DNA of 53,060 bases from assembly GCA_016213245.1 (NCBI GenBank), contig JACRBC010000093.1, forward strand, positions 1 to 53,060. The letters are read 5' to 3'. Origin of the DNA: Candidatus Solibacter usitatus (GTDB lineage: Bacteria > Acidobacteriota > Terriglobia > Bryobacterales > Bryobacteraceae). A program made the position numbers and the translations under genes. Positions 15,912 to 25,277 of the stretch are shown piece by piece (positions within the stretch are counted from its first letter, which is position 1; each line of letters starts with the position of its first letter). Under the pieces are notes generated by a model. The model saw only the letters and a program-made list of their open reading frames with translations. It made no database searches and was not told the DNA's origin.

Positions 15912-18488
15912 CTACTCGTCCCGCAACACCTCGAGCGGGCGCTGGCCGAGAATCCGGATCGATGCCAGCCAGCCGGCGGTGACGGCCAGGGCGGTGGTGA
16001 GCAGGATGGTCACCAGGTTGGGCAGCAACTCGAACTGGAACTTCGCATCGAGGAAGCGGGTGAGCAGCGTGCTGGAGAACGCTGTGGCGAGCGCGCCGCC
16101 CATGAGGCCGGCAGTGGCGCCGAGGACGGCGAACTCGACGGAGAAGATGGCGACAAGGCGGGCGCGGCGGGCGCCCAGAGTTTTGAGCACGGCCGACTCA
16201 CGGGTACGGCGCAGGCGGGTGCCGGCGACGGTGGAGGCCAGGATGATGGCGCCGGCGAGGATGGCGAAGGCCGAGACGAAGCGGATGACAAGGGCGGTCT
16301 GGTCCACCACCTCCTGCACGATGTTCATGACGTCGGCGGCGTTGATGACGGTGACAGTGGGGAAGCGGCGGTAGGCGTCGCGCTGGAAGACGGCGACCTT
16401 TGCAGGAGCCAGCCGCACGGCGCCGAAGTACTGCGCGGGCAGGCCAGCCAGTGCGGCGCGGTTGAAGAGGAACTCCTCGTCGGCGCCGGGGCGCACGCTT
16501 TGGATGCGGTGGATGGCGGCCACGCGCACCTCGAACTCGCGGCCGGTGGAGTTCCAGCGCAGGGTCATGCCGGGCTCGATCTTGAGCCGGCCGGCGGCGC
16601 CTTCCGACACGGAGACCAGCGATGCGGGGGCGTCCTTCTTCCACCACGCACCCTTGCGTACCTGGATGTCCTCGGGTCTTTCTTCGAGCCAGGTGACCTG
16701 GCGGGTGAAGCCGCCGCGGCGGCGGCGCTGACCTGACGGTTGTCCGGCGGGCGGCTGGAGGATCTCATCCAGGGACTTTCCAGCGACGGACAGCAGGCGC
16801 GCCGGGACCAGGGGGTTGAGGCGCGGGGGCGCGAGGTAGTCGCTTCGCGAATCGAGGAACTCGCGGACGGCATCATGGTCGCGCGGCGTGATGTTGATCA
16901 TGAAGACGTTGGGCATGCCTTTAGGGGCCGCGCCCATTACCTCTTTGAGCAGCGACTTCTGCACCAGGAAGATAGTGAGCGTAAACATGACGCCGATGCC
17001 CAGGGAGACCAGCACGCTGGGGGCGTGGTTGCCGGGGCGGTAGATGTTGGCCAGGCCGTGGCGCAGCGCGACGGGCAGGCGGAACGGGCTAAGCCGAACG
17101 AACAGGCGCAGCCCGCGCAGCAGCAGCCAGGCGACGGAGGCCAGCAGCAGTAGCGCGACAGCCAGGCCGCCGACGAACCAGGCGCCCATGCGGAACGACT
17201 CGGCCAGCCAGGAAGCGACCCCGCCGAGCCCGGCGAGTATCACGGCCGCCGAGGCGAGGGCGGGCAGTTGTTTGCGCAGGCGCGCGGCGAGCTTGGGCTT
17301 CACTTCGGCCATCTCGCGGCGGAAGATGAGCGCGGGCTTGACGTCGCGGATGGCCAGCAGCGGGGGCAGCGTGAACAGCAGGGCCACAAGCGTGCCGGCG
17401 GCCATGCCCTCCAGGGCGAAGGAGGGATTCCAGGGGATGCTCTCGAACTGGAAGTAGCGTGCCAGCAGAACGGGGAAGAGCCGCTGCACGGCGGCGCCGA
17501 CGAGGATGCCGGCCAGACCGCCGGCCGTGCCCACCAGCAGGGTCTGGAGGGTGTAGATGCGGATCACCTGGGCCGAGCGCGCGCCCAGGCACTTGAGGAT
17601 GGCGATGGTGTCCAGCCGCTGCTGGATGTGCGAGTGGATGGCTGTGGCGACACCGAGGGCGCCGACGATGAGGGCGATCATCGAGACCAGGCTGAGGAAC
17701 GTGGTGCTGCGGTCCAGCGCGCGGGTGATGAGCGGGTGGGTCTCGCGATAGTCGACGATCATCGCCTCAGGGAAGGCCTTCTTGAGCGAATCGCGCATCG
17801 GCTGGACGTCGATGCGCGGTGGAGCGCCGGGTTGCGGGAGTTTGAACAGCAGGCGGTGGGAGGCGCGGGAGCCGAAGATCATCAGGCCGCTGCGGTCGAG
17901 ACCCTCGCGGGTGATCATGATGCGCGGGCCGATGTTGAGAGAGCCGGTCATGCGGTCGGGCTCGAAGCGGACGACGCCGCAGACGGTGAACTCGGCGTTG
18001 CCGAGCTTGACGGTGGAGCCGGTGGAGAGGTTCAGGCGCAGCAATAGGTCGTCGGAGACGGCGACGGTTGAAGCGGTGAGGGCGACCGCGAAGGGAAGAT
18101 CGGGTTCCAGGCGGACGCGGCCGTAGAAGGGATAGGCGGAGGGGTCGGCCGCCTTGACGGAGACCAGCACGGGCGGCGCGCCTTCACCGGCGCCGAGCAT
18201 GGAGATGGTCTCGGTGATCAGGGTGAGGCGCGCGCCGCGGGAGGTCCACTTGGCGATTTCCGCGTCCTGGGCCGGCGTGGGCGGAGAGAACTGCCGGATG
18301 GTGAGGTCGGCGGCCATGAGGGTGCGGGCCTCGCGGCGCAGGGCCTCGTGGAAGGCCGCGGAGAAGCCGCGCACGCCGGTGAGGGCGCCCACGCCGGCGG
18401 CGACGCCGAAGACGACGAAGGCGAACTTGGGCGCCGAGGCGCGGGCCTCGCGCCAGGCCATGCGCCAGGCTGGGGAGGAGAGAGTCAT
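15912..18488 (-). CDS. ABC transporter permease with two FtsX domains (YbbP-like)
   Basis: The product has 858 residues. An N-terminal helix (FAFVVFGVAAGVGALTGVRG) is followed by a large periplasmic MacB-PCD-like domain, an FtsX core with three helices (about 270-390), two further helices, a second periplasmic domain and a second FtsX core at the C-terminus (VIRFVSAFAILAGAIILAS). This duplicated FtsX layout is that of YbbP and LolC/E-like permeases that act on lipids or lipoproteins. It overlaps the ATPase gene upstream by four bases (ATGA) and so is translated with it. The divergent tesA-like gene completes the conserved tesA-ybbA-ybbP group. The substrate is unknown; mechanotransmission or lipid release is inferred from the family. 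Confidence 0.85.
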   Translation of the reverse strand: MTLSSPAWRMAWREARASAPKFAFVVFGVAAGVGALTGVRGFSAAFHEALRREARTLMAADLTIRQFSPPTPAQDAEIAKWTSRGARLTLITETISMLGAGEGAPPVLVSVKAADPSAYPFYGRVRLEPDLPFAVALTASTVAVSDDLLLRLNLSTGSTVKLGNAEFTVCGVVRFEPDRMTGSLNIGPRIMITREGLDRSGLMIFGSRASHRLLFKLPQPGAPPRIDVQPMRDSLKKAFPEAMIVDYRETHPLITRALDRSTTFLSLVSMIALIVGALGVATAIHSHIQQRLDTIAILKCLGARSAQVIRIYTLQTLLVGTAGGLAGILVGAAVQRLFPVLLARYFQFESIPWNPSFALEGMAAGTLVALLFTLPPLLAIRDVKPALIFRREMAEVKPKLAARLRKQLPALASAAVILAGLGGVASWLAESFRMGAWFVGGLAVALLLLASVAWLLLRGLRLFVRLSPFRLPVALRHGLANIYRPGNHAPSVLVSLGIGVMFTLTIFLVQKSLLKEVMGAAPKGMPNVFMINITPRDHDAVREFLDSRSDYLAPPRLNPLVPARLLSVAGKSLDEILQPPAGQPSGQRRRRGGFTRQVTWLEERPEDIQVRKGAWWKKDAPASLVSVSEGAAGRLKIEPGMTLRWNSTGREFEVRVAAIHRIQSVRPGADEEFLFNRAALAGLPAQYFGAVRLAPAKVAVFQRDAYRRFPTVTVINAADVMNIVQEVVDQTALVIRFVSAFAILAGAIILASTVAGTRLRRTRESAVLKTLGARRARLVAIFSVEFAVLGATAGLMGGALATAFSSTLLTRFLDAKFQFELLPNLVTILLTTALAVTAGWLASIRILGQRPLEVLRDE

Positions 18489-19186
18489 GCCGGCAGCTTC
18501 CGGTCGTCGGAGACGACCAGGCCGTCCCTGAGGGTGATGATGCGCGTGGCCAGGGCGGCGAGGTCGCGGTCATGGGTCACCAGAACGAGCGTGGCGCCCT
18601 CCTGGCTGTTGAGGGCGACCAGGAGATCGAGAATCTGGCGGCCGTTGACGGAGTCGAGGTTGCCGGTGGGCTCATCGGCCAGCAGCAGGGGCGGCTGGCG
18701 CATGAAGGCGCGGGCGAGGGCGACGCGCTGCTGCTCGCCGCCGGAGAGCTGAACGGGGTAGTGGTCCAGGCGCTCCTGCAAGCCGACGGTGGAAAGCAGC
18801 ATGCGGGCGCGCCCGGTGGCCTGCTCGCCGGTCTCGCCGGCCAGTTCCGCCGGCAGCAGGACATTCTCCTCGGCGGTGAGGGTGGGGATGAGCTGGTAGC
18901 TCTGGAAGACGAAGCCGATCTTACGGCCGCGCAGGTCCGAGAGCGCGTCCTCGCCCAGCCGCGAGATCTCTTCGCCGTCGAGCTGGATGGAGCCGGTGGT
19001 GGGGGAGTCGAGCCCGGCCAGCAGGCCTAGCAGCGTGGACTTGCCCGAGCCGGATGCGCCCATCACGGCGACGAACTCGCCGGGGTGGATGTCGAGATCG
19101 ATGCCGCGCAGGATGTCGACGCGGTGTGTGCCGGTATCGATGGACTTGGTGACGGATTGAAGGGAGAGAACGGGTTGGCTGGGCAT
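18485..19186 (-). CDS. ABC transporter ATP-binding protein (YbbA/LolD-like)
   Basis: This 233-residue ATPase has Walker A GASGSGKS, Q-loop FQSYQLIPTL, signature LSGGEQQRVALARA and Walker [14 protein letters not shown], the typical LolD/MacB/YbbA set. It is coupled by an ATGA overlap to the double-FtsX permease downstream and lies 42 bases from the divergent GDSL esterase gene. In the family it drives lipoprotein or lipid extraction from the outer leaflet of the inner membrane without moving solute across it. Confidence 0.9.
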   Translation of the reverse strand: MPSQPVLSLQSVTKSIDTGTHRVDILRGIDLDIHPGEFVAVMGASGSGKSTLLGLLAGLDSPTTGSIQLDGEEISRLGEDALSDLRGRKIGFVFQSYQLIPTLTAEENVLLPAELAGETGEQATGRARMLLSTVGLQERLDHYPVQLSGGEQQRVALARAFMRQPPLLLADEPTGNLDSVNGRQILDLLVALNSQEGATLVLVTHDRDLAALATRIITLRDGLVVSDDRKLPA

Positions 19187-19228
19187 TGGTGGACGGGAGG
19201 CCTGCTTACTTTCCTATGATGGCAGTAG

Positions 19229-19909
19229 ATGACACGCCGTTGGCTCTGGTTGATGATCTGCGCCACCGCCTGGCTGGTTGGCTGCGACAGGCCCGTGGAG
19301 CGCCGGGAGGCCCCGGCGGTGCTTCCCAAAACGGAGGCCGCCGCGCCCGTAGCGCTGGACACGCGGCCTGTGATCGTCGCTTTCGGCGACAGCCTGACCT
19401 CCGGGCACGGGCTGGAACCCGGCCTGGGCTACGCGGATTTCCTGCAGAAGGAGTTGGACGCCAGGGGCTTGCGGTACCGGGTGGTGAACCAGGGCATCAG
19501 CGGCGACACCACCGATGGCGGCGTGGCTCGGATGGATGGGGCCACGGCGCTCAGGCCCAAGGTGGTGATTCTGGAGTTGGGCGCCAACGACGGGCTGCGC
19601 GGGCTGCCGGTGGAGGCCACGCGCCGGAACCTGGCGGAGATGGTGGAGGCGTTCGGAAAGTCCGGCGCGAAGGTGCTGTTGTGCGGCATGACACTGCCGC
19701 GGAACTACGGCGGAGACTACATCCGGAGCTTCGAAAAGATCTTCGGCGACCTGAGCAAGGAAAAGAGGTTGCCCCTGGTGCCGTTCTTCCTCGATGGGGT
19801 GGCGACGCGCCGGGAACTGATGCAGGCCGACGGATTGCACCCGACGGCGGAAGGGTGCAGGCGAGTGGCGGCAAACGTGATGAAACACCTGGAGCCGATG
19901 CTGCGGTAA
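19229..19909 (+). CDS. GDSL/SGNH lipoprotein esterase (TesA-like arylesterase)
   Basis: The product has 226 residues. A lipoprotein signal (LMICATAWLVGC, lipid Cys 19) shows membrane anchoring on the periplasmic side. The SGNH hydrolase blocks are complete: FGDSLTSGHG (catalytic Ser 55), QGISGDTTDGG (oxyanion Gly), ELGANDG (Asn) and DGLHPTAEG (Asp/His). It matches TesA-type acyl-thioesterase/lysophospholipase L1 in length once the lipoprotein leader is removed. Its place opposite ybbA/ybbP is the widely conserved arrangement, suggesting that the esterase and the ABC system act on the same lipid substrate. Confidence 0.9.
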   Translation: MTRRWLWLMICATAWLVGCDRPVERREAPAVLPKTEAAAPVALDTRPVIVAFGDSLTSGHGLEPGLGYADFLQKELDARGLRYRVVNQGISGDTTDGGVARMDGATALRPKVVILELGANDGLRGLPVEATRRNLAEMVEAFGKSGAKVLLCGMTLPRNYGGDYIRSFEKIFGDLSKEKRLPLVPFFLDGVATRRELMQADGLHPTAEGCRRVAANVMKHLEPMLR

Positions 19910-19926
19910 TCCGGTCTTGGGGCGGC

Positions 19927-20691
19927 TCAGCGGTTCAGGCTGGCGGCCGGGTGAGGGTTGACCTCGTCGCGCGAGACCTTGCCGTCGCGGATGGTGATGA
20001 TGCGGTGGGCGTATTCGGCGATGTCGCGCTCGTGGGTGACCAGCACGATGGTGTTGCCCTGCTGGTGGAGGCGTTCGAAGAGGGCCATGATTTCCGCGCT
20101 GGTGGCCGAGTCCAGGTTGCCGGTGGGCTCGTCGGCGAGCAGGATGGAGGGGTCGTTCACCAGGGCGCGGGCGATGGCCACGCGCTGGCGCTGGCCGCCG
20201 GAGAGCTCGCTGGGCTTGTGGTACATGCGCTGCTGGAGATCGGTGATTTTCAGGGCGTGTTTGGCGCGCTCGATACGGTCGTCGGCCGGGATGCCGGAGT
20301 AGATCAGCGGTAGCTCCACGTTGTGCAGCGCGGTGGCGCGGGGCAGCAGGTTGAAGGTCTGGAAGACGAAGCCGATCTCCTTGTTGCGGATGCGGGCCAG
20401 TTCATCGTCGGTCATCTCGCTGACCAGATTGCCATTGATGAAGTAGTCGCCCTGGGTGGGCGTGTCGAGGCAGCCGATGAGGTTCATCAGCGTGGACTTG
20501 CCGGAGCCGGAGGGGCCCATGATGGCGACGTACTCGCCGCGCTTGATCTCGACGTCCACGCCCGAGACGGCATGGATCTCCTGGTCGCCCATGATGTAGG
20601 TCTTCCAGAGGTCGTAGGTCCGGATGACGATGTTCTTCCGCTTCAGCTCTTCGCCGCGGGCGAGTTTCTCAGTCAAAGTGGCGGTTGCCAT
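19927..20691 (-). CDS. ABC transporter ATP-binding protein (MacB/LolD type)
   Basis: The product has 254 residues with Walker [10 protein letters not shown]-loop [15 protein letters not shown], signature [14 protein letters not shown] and Walker [14 protein letters not shown]. The extra N-terminal segment (about 20 residues before [13 protein letters not shown]) and the C-terminal tail are short. It lies 48 bases after the membrane-fusion-protein gene, on the same strand, and is probably co-transcribed. The usual third partner, an FtsX/MacB permease, is not next to it: the gene ends 17 bases from the convergent esterase gene. Confidence 0.88.
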   Translation of the reverse strand: MATATLTEKLARGEELKRKNIVIRTYDLWKTYIMGDQEIHAVSGVDVEIKRGEYVAIMGPSGSGKSTLMNLIGCLDTPTQGDYFINGNLVSEMTDDELARIRNKEIGFVFQTFNLLPRATALHNVELPLIYSGIPADDRIERAKHALKITDLQQRMYHKPSELSGGQRQRVAIARALVNDPSILLADEPTGNLDSATSAEIMALFERLHQQGNTIVLVTHERDIAEYAHRIITIRDGKVSRDEVNPHPAASLNR

Positions 20692-20739
20692 GGGGTATCG
20701 GTTCCTTCTTCCTTCTCCGTCGGACGCGGCCGCTCCGGC

Positions 20740-22161
20740 TTAGGATTCGGCCTTGGCGGGCGCTTTGTTGTCCACCTTGACCTTGGCCTGGTTGCGCAAG
20801 GTGCGGATGACCTTGTAGCTGCCGGTAATGATCTCTTCGCCTTCCTTGACGCCGCTGAGGACCTCGATGTCGGTGGAACCGGTGATGCCGGTCTTGACCT
20901 CGCGGAACTCAGCCTGGCCGCTCTTGATGACGAAAACGCCTTGGAGCTCTTCTTTCGCCTTTTTCTGCTTATCCGGATCGGCGTTGGAAGCGGCCTGAAC
21001 GTTACCGGACTTCTTTTCAGGCTCGAGGTCGCCGCGCTGCCGGACAGTGAGCGCCTGGATGGGGATGGCGAGTGCTTTCTGGCGCGTGGCGGTGATGACT
21101 TTGGCCGTACAGGACAACCCCGGGCGAATCTCGGCCGGCGGGTTGTCCAGCGCCACAACTACTTTGAAATCTTTGGCTTCCTGGCTGGAGACGGCGCTCT
21201 GGCTGGCCGCCAGGCCGCTGGAGCGGAGGATCGCCGTGTTACCCATTTCGATGACCTTACCGCGGAAGGTCCGGTTGGGGATGGCGTCGATGGTGACATC
21301 GGCCACCTGGCCGAGGGTGACATTCACAATGTCGGTCTCGTCCACCTTGACCTCGGCCGTGATCACGCTCATGTCGGCGATGGTCATAATGAGCGAGGCG
21401 GCTGAGTTCTGGACGCCGGGCACGACGGTTTCGCCGACGCGGACGGGCAGGTTGGTGACGATGCCTTCGATGGGCGTGACGGCGTTGTGCTTCTGCAGGA
21501 CGTCGCTGATGCGGCCCAGCGTGGCCTTCACCTGGGCCACGCGGCGCTGGCTGACGGAGAGCTGGGCGGCGGTCTGCTCCCGCTGGGCGCGGAACTGCAA
21601 GACGCGCGCCTCGGCCTCGCGCAGGCTGGCGGCAAGCGAATCGTAAGCGGCCTTCTTGGAGTCGAACTCCTGCCTGGCGATGAGCTTATCCTGCATGAGC
21701 TGGCGGGCGCGCTCAAAGTCGAGACGGGCGCGTTCCAGTTCGGACTTGGCGCGATCGACGCTGGCAATCACCGTGCGCAGGTTCTCGTCCATGGCCTTCA
21801 GGCCGGCTTCGGAGGCCGTGGCCTCCGCCAGCGAGGAGTTGAGGGCGGCCTGCTGGGCCTGCACGTCGGCCTGGGCCTGCACCGATTCCAGGCGGGCCAG
21901 GACCTGCTGTCTTTGGACGCGGTCCCCTTCCTTGACGTTGATCTCGACGATTCGGCCCATGACGTTGGCGCCGATGTTGACGTAGTTCCGGGGTTTGATC
22001 TCGCCTGAGGCGGTGACCAGGCTGGTCAGGTCCTGGCGAACGGCCTTGCCGGTCTGTACGGCGACGATCCCACGTTCCCTCATTTTGACGCTGGCGAGGG
22101 TACCCCCGGCGATGACCAGCACGGCGACAACGGCGATGATCCACTTCCACTTGCGCTTCAC
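20740..22161 (-). CDS. MacA/HlyD-family membrane fusion protein
   Basis: The product has 473 residues. An N-terminal anchor helix (WIIAVVAVLVIAGGTLASV) is followed by a barrel-sandwich/lipoyl half motif (VMGRIVEINVKEGDRVQRQQVLARL). A long coiled-coil hairpin (about 95-230, rich in Gln, Ala and Glu) comes next, then the second lipoyl half (VTPIEGIVTNLPVRVGETV) and beta-barrel and membrane-proximal domains. Residues 380-410 form a charged insertion (EPEKKSGNVQAASNADPDKQ) not usual for MacA. The start is GTG at 22161 behind AGGAG. The protein would link an inner-membrane ABC exporter to an outer-membrane channel. The ATPase is downstream, but the permease is missing here. Confidence 0.88.
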   Translation of the reverse strand: MKRKWKWIIAVVAVLVIAGGTLASVKMRERGIVAVQTGKAVRQDLTSLVTASGEIKPRNYVNIGANVMGRIVEINVKEGDRVQRQQVLARLESVQAQADVQAQQAALNSSLAEATASEAGLKAMDENLRTVIASVDRAKSELERARLDFERARQLMQDKLIARQEFDSKKAAYDSLAASLREAEARVLQFRAQREQTAAQLSVSQRRVAQVKATLGRISDVLQKHNAVTPIEGIVTNLPVRVGETVVPGVQNSAASLIMTIADMSVITAEVKVDETDIVNVTLGQVADVTIDAIPNRTFRGKVIEMGNTAILRSSGLAASQSAVSSQEAKDFKVVVALDNPPAEIRPGLSCTAKVITATRQKALAIPIQALTVRQRGDLEPEKKSGNVQAASNADPDKQKKAKEELQGVFVIKSGQAEFREVKTGITGSTDIEVLSGVKEGEEIITGSYKVIRTLRNQAKVKVDNKAPAKAES

Positions 22162-22603
22162 GGCAATATGACTCCTGTGTAGGTAAGACGCAGCTGAATC
22201 CCCATTTGTTCTCCGCTGGGTGCCGATCCGGGCCTGTTTTCGGTCAGAAGACCGATTGGGCGTCCGGCAAAACGGGCGATCAGTGCCAAGTTAGCAGTCA
22301 CTCACATTATAGACGTGCATGAGGAGCGAAATGAGCCGCCCGAGCGCTGTTTCTTTCTGTCTCCCCTCCCCACCGGTAGGGCAACGTTCGGCTGGTACTA
22401 AGCCTGTTGAAGCGGCGGATTGCCCCGCCTACAGTGGAGATGCGGTGATTTGAGGGGCTTGGAGGGCCTGAGATGCCCTGGAGGAGCCAAGCCCCGCCGC
22501 CGCATCCGCCGCCGCGTCCGGCGCCAAGGACCAGCGGCCCGTTTCGAATAAGTGGATTTGCGGAGTCCTAAAGCACACACACCTTAGAACCGATAGAACT
22601 GGT
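22162..22603. other. Intergenic region between the macA-like operon and the sensor kinase
   Basis: This 442-base divergent gap holds the -10 element at 22306-22311 and the short hairpin at 22241-22254. A reading frame of about 45 codons on the plus strand near 22318 has no support as a gene. No operator with clear symmetry was seen near the kinase start. Confidence 0.5.
22306..22311 (-). promoter_or_regulatory. Candidate -10 element for the macA-like operon
   Basis: The minus strand reads TATAATG here, a consensus -10. The -35 position (CTCATT at 18 bases) is poor. This would give an untranslated leader of about 140 bases containing a CGGTC/GACCG hairpin (22241-22254). Confidence 0.4.
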
Positions 22604-24442
22604 GTGCGTTCACTGGAACACACCGAGCTTCTCGCCGACGCGGCGGCTGGTTTGAGCCGGCAGCTCCAGGCGCATCTCCGCTGGATGGGCAAGGCGCTCG
22701 TGACGCCGTCCAAACCGCCGGGCAAACTTCTGGCGGAGCTTTTGGCGAGGCGGTTCGAGAAGCGGCTCAGGGAGATGGGCCATGGCAAGCCCCAGCGCGA
22801 GGCGCTGATCGCCATCACCACCGGGGCGGCGGCGCGGATCATGTACAAGGGCAAGCCGGCGCCGGAAAAGGGCGTCAAAAGCCACGGCATGAGGGGCCGC
22901 GGCATGGAGGTTTTCCTGGAGGAGGTTCAGTACCGGGGCCGTCGGCTGGCCAAACTCGGGCTCAACCCGGCCGCGGTGGTTGCCGCTCTGCAGGAATACG
23001 ACCAGCAGCTCCGGCTGGAGTTCGAACGGCGCTTTCCGGATCAGATGGTCAACCTCGACTGGGTGCTGGGGCAGTTGCACTTCCTGGTCTTGCTCACGTT
23101 GAACAGCGCGTTTTACCAGGTGCGGGAGACGGAGAGCCAGACGTTCTACGAGTTGTTCCGGGCCGAGGTGGAATCGCGGACGCTGGACGAAATGCTGCCG
23201 CGGTTCCTGGCCGTATTGATGAACTACACCGGCGCCTCCGAGGGCCGTCTGTACCTGCTGGATGCCGACAGCGGCGAATGGAGGGCGCGCGCCAGCCAGC
23301 CTCGCGCGGCCGTCTGCGAGGCGGTGCCGCCGGTGGCGGCCCTACGGACGGTGCTGGCGAAACCGAGCAGCGTGTTGCTCCGGGCCGGCGGCCCCGAATT
23401 CGCGTTGGAAACCGGTTGGCGGAAGACGTTCAAGACTTGCTGGTCGGTGCCGCTGCTCTCGCATCGGAAGCTCAGCGGCGTCCTGCAGTTCGCCTTCCCG
23501 AAGGAGTACGGCTGGCTGCCGCGCGAACTGGACCTGCTGTCCGCCGCCGCCGAACGGTGTTGGCTGGCCGCCGAGAAGGCGCGCCTGATGGAGGACCTGG
23601 CCCGGCGTGAGGAGCAGGTCAGGAGACTGGCCGAACACATGGTGGAGGTGGAGGAGTCCGAGCGCCGGCGCATCAGCCGCGAGCTGCACGACGAGGCGGG
23701 CCAATCCCTGCTGTGCGTTCGCTTGCAGATGGAGATGCTCGAACAGGACATGCCCGCAGGCTGCGAACCGTGGCGGCAGAGGCTGGTCGAGGCGCGCGAG
23801 ATGACCGAGCACACCATCGTCGAGATTCGCCGTCTGATCGCCGCCCTGAGCCCGGCGGTGCTTGAGCAGATCGGGCTGGCTGCCGCCCTGCGCCAGTTGA
23901 TCGCCCGCTTCCGCAGGCTGCACCCCGCCGAGGTCCAGCTCCACCTGCCCCGGCGCCTGGAGTTGCCTAAGAAGGTCGAGATCATCGTCTACCGCCTGAT
24001 CCAGGAGATTTTCAATAACATCGCTAAGTATTCTCTGGCCACTCATGTAAACCTTTCGGTGGATTCCGCCGATGGATGCCTGAGGCTGATTGCTGAGGAT
24101 AACGGCGTCGGCTTTGACGTAGTGGAGGCGTTCGCGCGCCGGGATTGCTTTGGACTTTCGGGCCTGAGGGAGAGAGTGGCTCTCCTGGGCGGCAAGCTGG
24201 AAGTAGTTAGTCTGCCTACGGCGAAATCCAGGGAATTGGCCGGGGAAGCGGAGCGGACCTCCGGAGGCCCTCAGAAAGAGGGCGGGCAGATCGGCGTGGG
24301 CCGGCAAGGCACGTCGATTCGCGCGGAGCTGCCCCTGAAGGGGCACATCGCCGCCGGCATCAGGATGCGGCGGGAGAATTGGCCCGGGGAAGATCCCTGG
24401 GCGGCCGGAAAAAGAAGACGGGCAGGCGTGGAAGCAAACTAG
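22604..24442 (+). CDS. Sensor histidine kinase, NarL-type, with globin-like N-domain and GAF
   Basis: The product has 612 residues and starts at GTG. Residues 1-190 are helical and resemble RsbR-type non-haem globin sensor domains (FLEEVQYRGRRLAKLGLNPAAVVAAL), an assignment by pattern only. A GAF-like domain covers about 195-330 (TLDEMLPRFLAVLMNYTGASEGRLYLLD). A coiled coil then leads to a HisKA_3 dimerisation box (ESERRRISRELHDEAGQSLL, His about 364) and a HATPase_c domain with N-box IFNNIAKYS and G-box EDNGVGF. No membrane helix is seen, so it is a soluble sensor. Near the C-terminus about 30 residues are inserted between GGKLEVVSLP and GTSIRAELPL, and a basic tail follows. The response regulator gene starts 20 bases downstream. 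Confidence 0.85.
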   Translation: MRSLEHTELLADAAAGLSRQLQAHLRWMGKALVTPSKPPGKLLAELLARRFEKRLREMGHGKPQREALIAITTGAAARIMYKGKPAPEKGVKSHGMRGRGMEVFLEEVQYRGRRLAKLGLNPAAVVAALQEYDQQLRLEFERRFPDQMVNLDWVLGQLHFLVLLTLNSAFYQVRETESQTFYELFRAEVESRTLDEMLPRFLAVLMNYTGASEGRLYLLDADSGEWRARASQPRAAVCEAVPPVAALRTVLAKPSSVLLRAGGPEFALETGWRKTFKTCWSVPLLSHRKLSGVLQFAFPKEYGWLPRELDLLSAAAERCWLAAEKARLMEDLARREEQVRRLAEHMVEVEESERRRISRELHDEAGQSLLCVRLQMEMLEQDMPAGCEPWRQRLVEAREMTEHTIVEIRRLIAALSPAVLEQIGLAAALRQLIARFRRLHPAEVQLHLPRRLELPKKVEIIVYRLIQEIFNNIAKYSLATHVNLSVDSADGCLRLIAEDNGVGFDVVEAFARRDCFGLSGLRERVALLGGKLEVVSLPTAKSRELAGEAERTSGGPQKEGGQIGVGRQGTSIRAELPLKGHIAAGIRMRRENWPGEDPWAAGKRRRAGVEAN

Positions 24443-24462
24443 CAGAAAGCTGGAGTCTCATT

Positions 24463-25128
24463 ATGGCGAAGATCCGAATCTTATTGGCGGACGATCATAC
24501 GCTGTTCCGCCAGGGCATACGGCAACTGATCTCCACCGAGCCAGACATGGAAGTGGTAGGAGAAGCGGCCAATGGCAGCGACGCCGTGGACAAAGCGGCG
24601 GAGCTGCGTCCGGACCTCGTTCTGATGGACATCGGAATGCCTGGCCTCAGCAGCTTCGAGGCCACCCGCCAGATCAAGAAGAACAGGCCCGAGACGAAGG
24701 TCCTGGTGTTGACCATGTACGACGACGAGGACTACCTCGTGGAGGGCATGGAGGTGGGCGCCAACGGTTATGTCCTGAAGGACAGCCCCGCCAACCAACT
24801 CACCGCCGCCATTCGCGACGTCTGCCGCGGCGGCAGCTACCTGAGCCCGCGCATGCTGGCGCAACTGGTGGACGACTTCCGCTCGCGCATCAAGTCGGCC
24901 AACCGCCTGCCTCGGTTCGCCACTCTGACCACGCGCGAGCGAGAGGTGCTCAAGTTGCTTGCCGAGGGCAACTCGGTGAAGGAGATCGCCTGCGACCTGA
25001 ACCTGAGCGTCAAGACGGTGGAGGCGCACAAGTTCAACCTGATGCGCAAGCTGGACATCCACAACAAGGCGCAACTGGTGCAATACGCGATCCAGAAGAA
25101 GATCATCAAGATCCCCAATCTTGCCTGA
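24463..25128 (+). CDS. Response regulator, NarL/LuxR family
   Basis: The product has 221 residues. The receiver domain has acidic residues D10-D11, phospho-acceptor D56 (LVLMDIGMPG), the Thr of VLTMYDD and Lys of GYVLKD. A LuxR-type helix-turn-helix follows (LTTREREVLKLLAEGNSVKE, then SVKTVEAHKFNLMRKL). The start is ATG at 24463 with GGAG before it; a longer in-frame reading from 24379 would run inside the kinase gene. It pairs with the kinase 20 bases upstream, and targets are not visible in the window. Confidence 0.93.
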   Translation: MAKIRILLADDHTLFRQGIRQLISTEPDMEVVGEAANGSDAVDKAAELRPDLVLMDIGMPGLSSFEATRQIKKNRPETKVLVLTMYDDEDYLVEGMEVGANGYVLKDSPANQLTAAIRDVCRGGSYLSPRMLAQLVDDFRSRIKSANRLPRFATLTTREREVLKLLAEGNSVKEIACDLNLSVKTVEAHKFNLMRKLDIHNKAQLVQYAIQKKIIKIPNLA

Positions 25129-25277
25129 GGAGAGGAAGCCGGTTGCGGCGGTACAACCGCCGTGGCGCGCTGCCTGATACTGTCCGCGTTTCGCTCTGCC
25201 CCGCGCTGGAAGCTGCCTGGATGTGAGCCGATGTACAATCGGTGTCAAGCCAGCCGTACCTGGCGCGGGGTTTTTCT

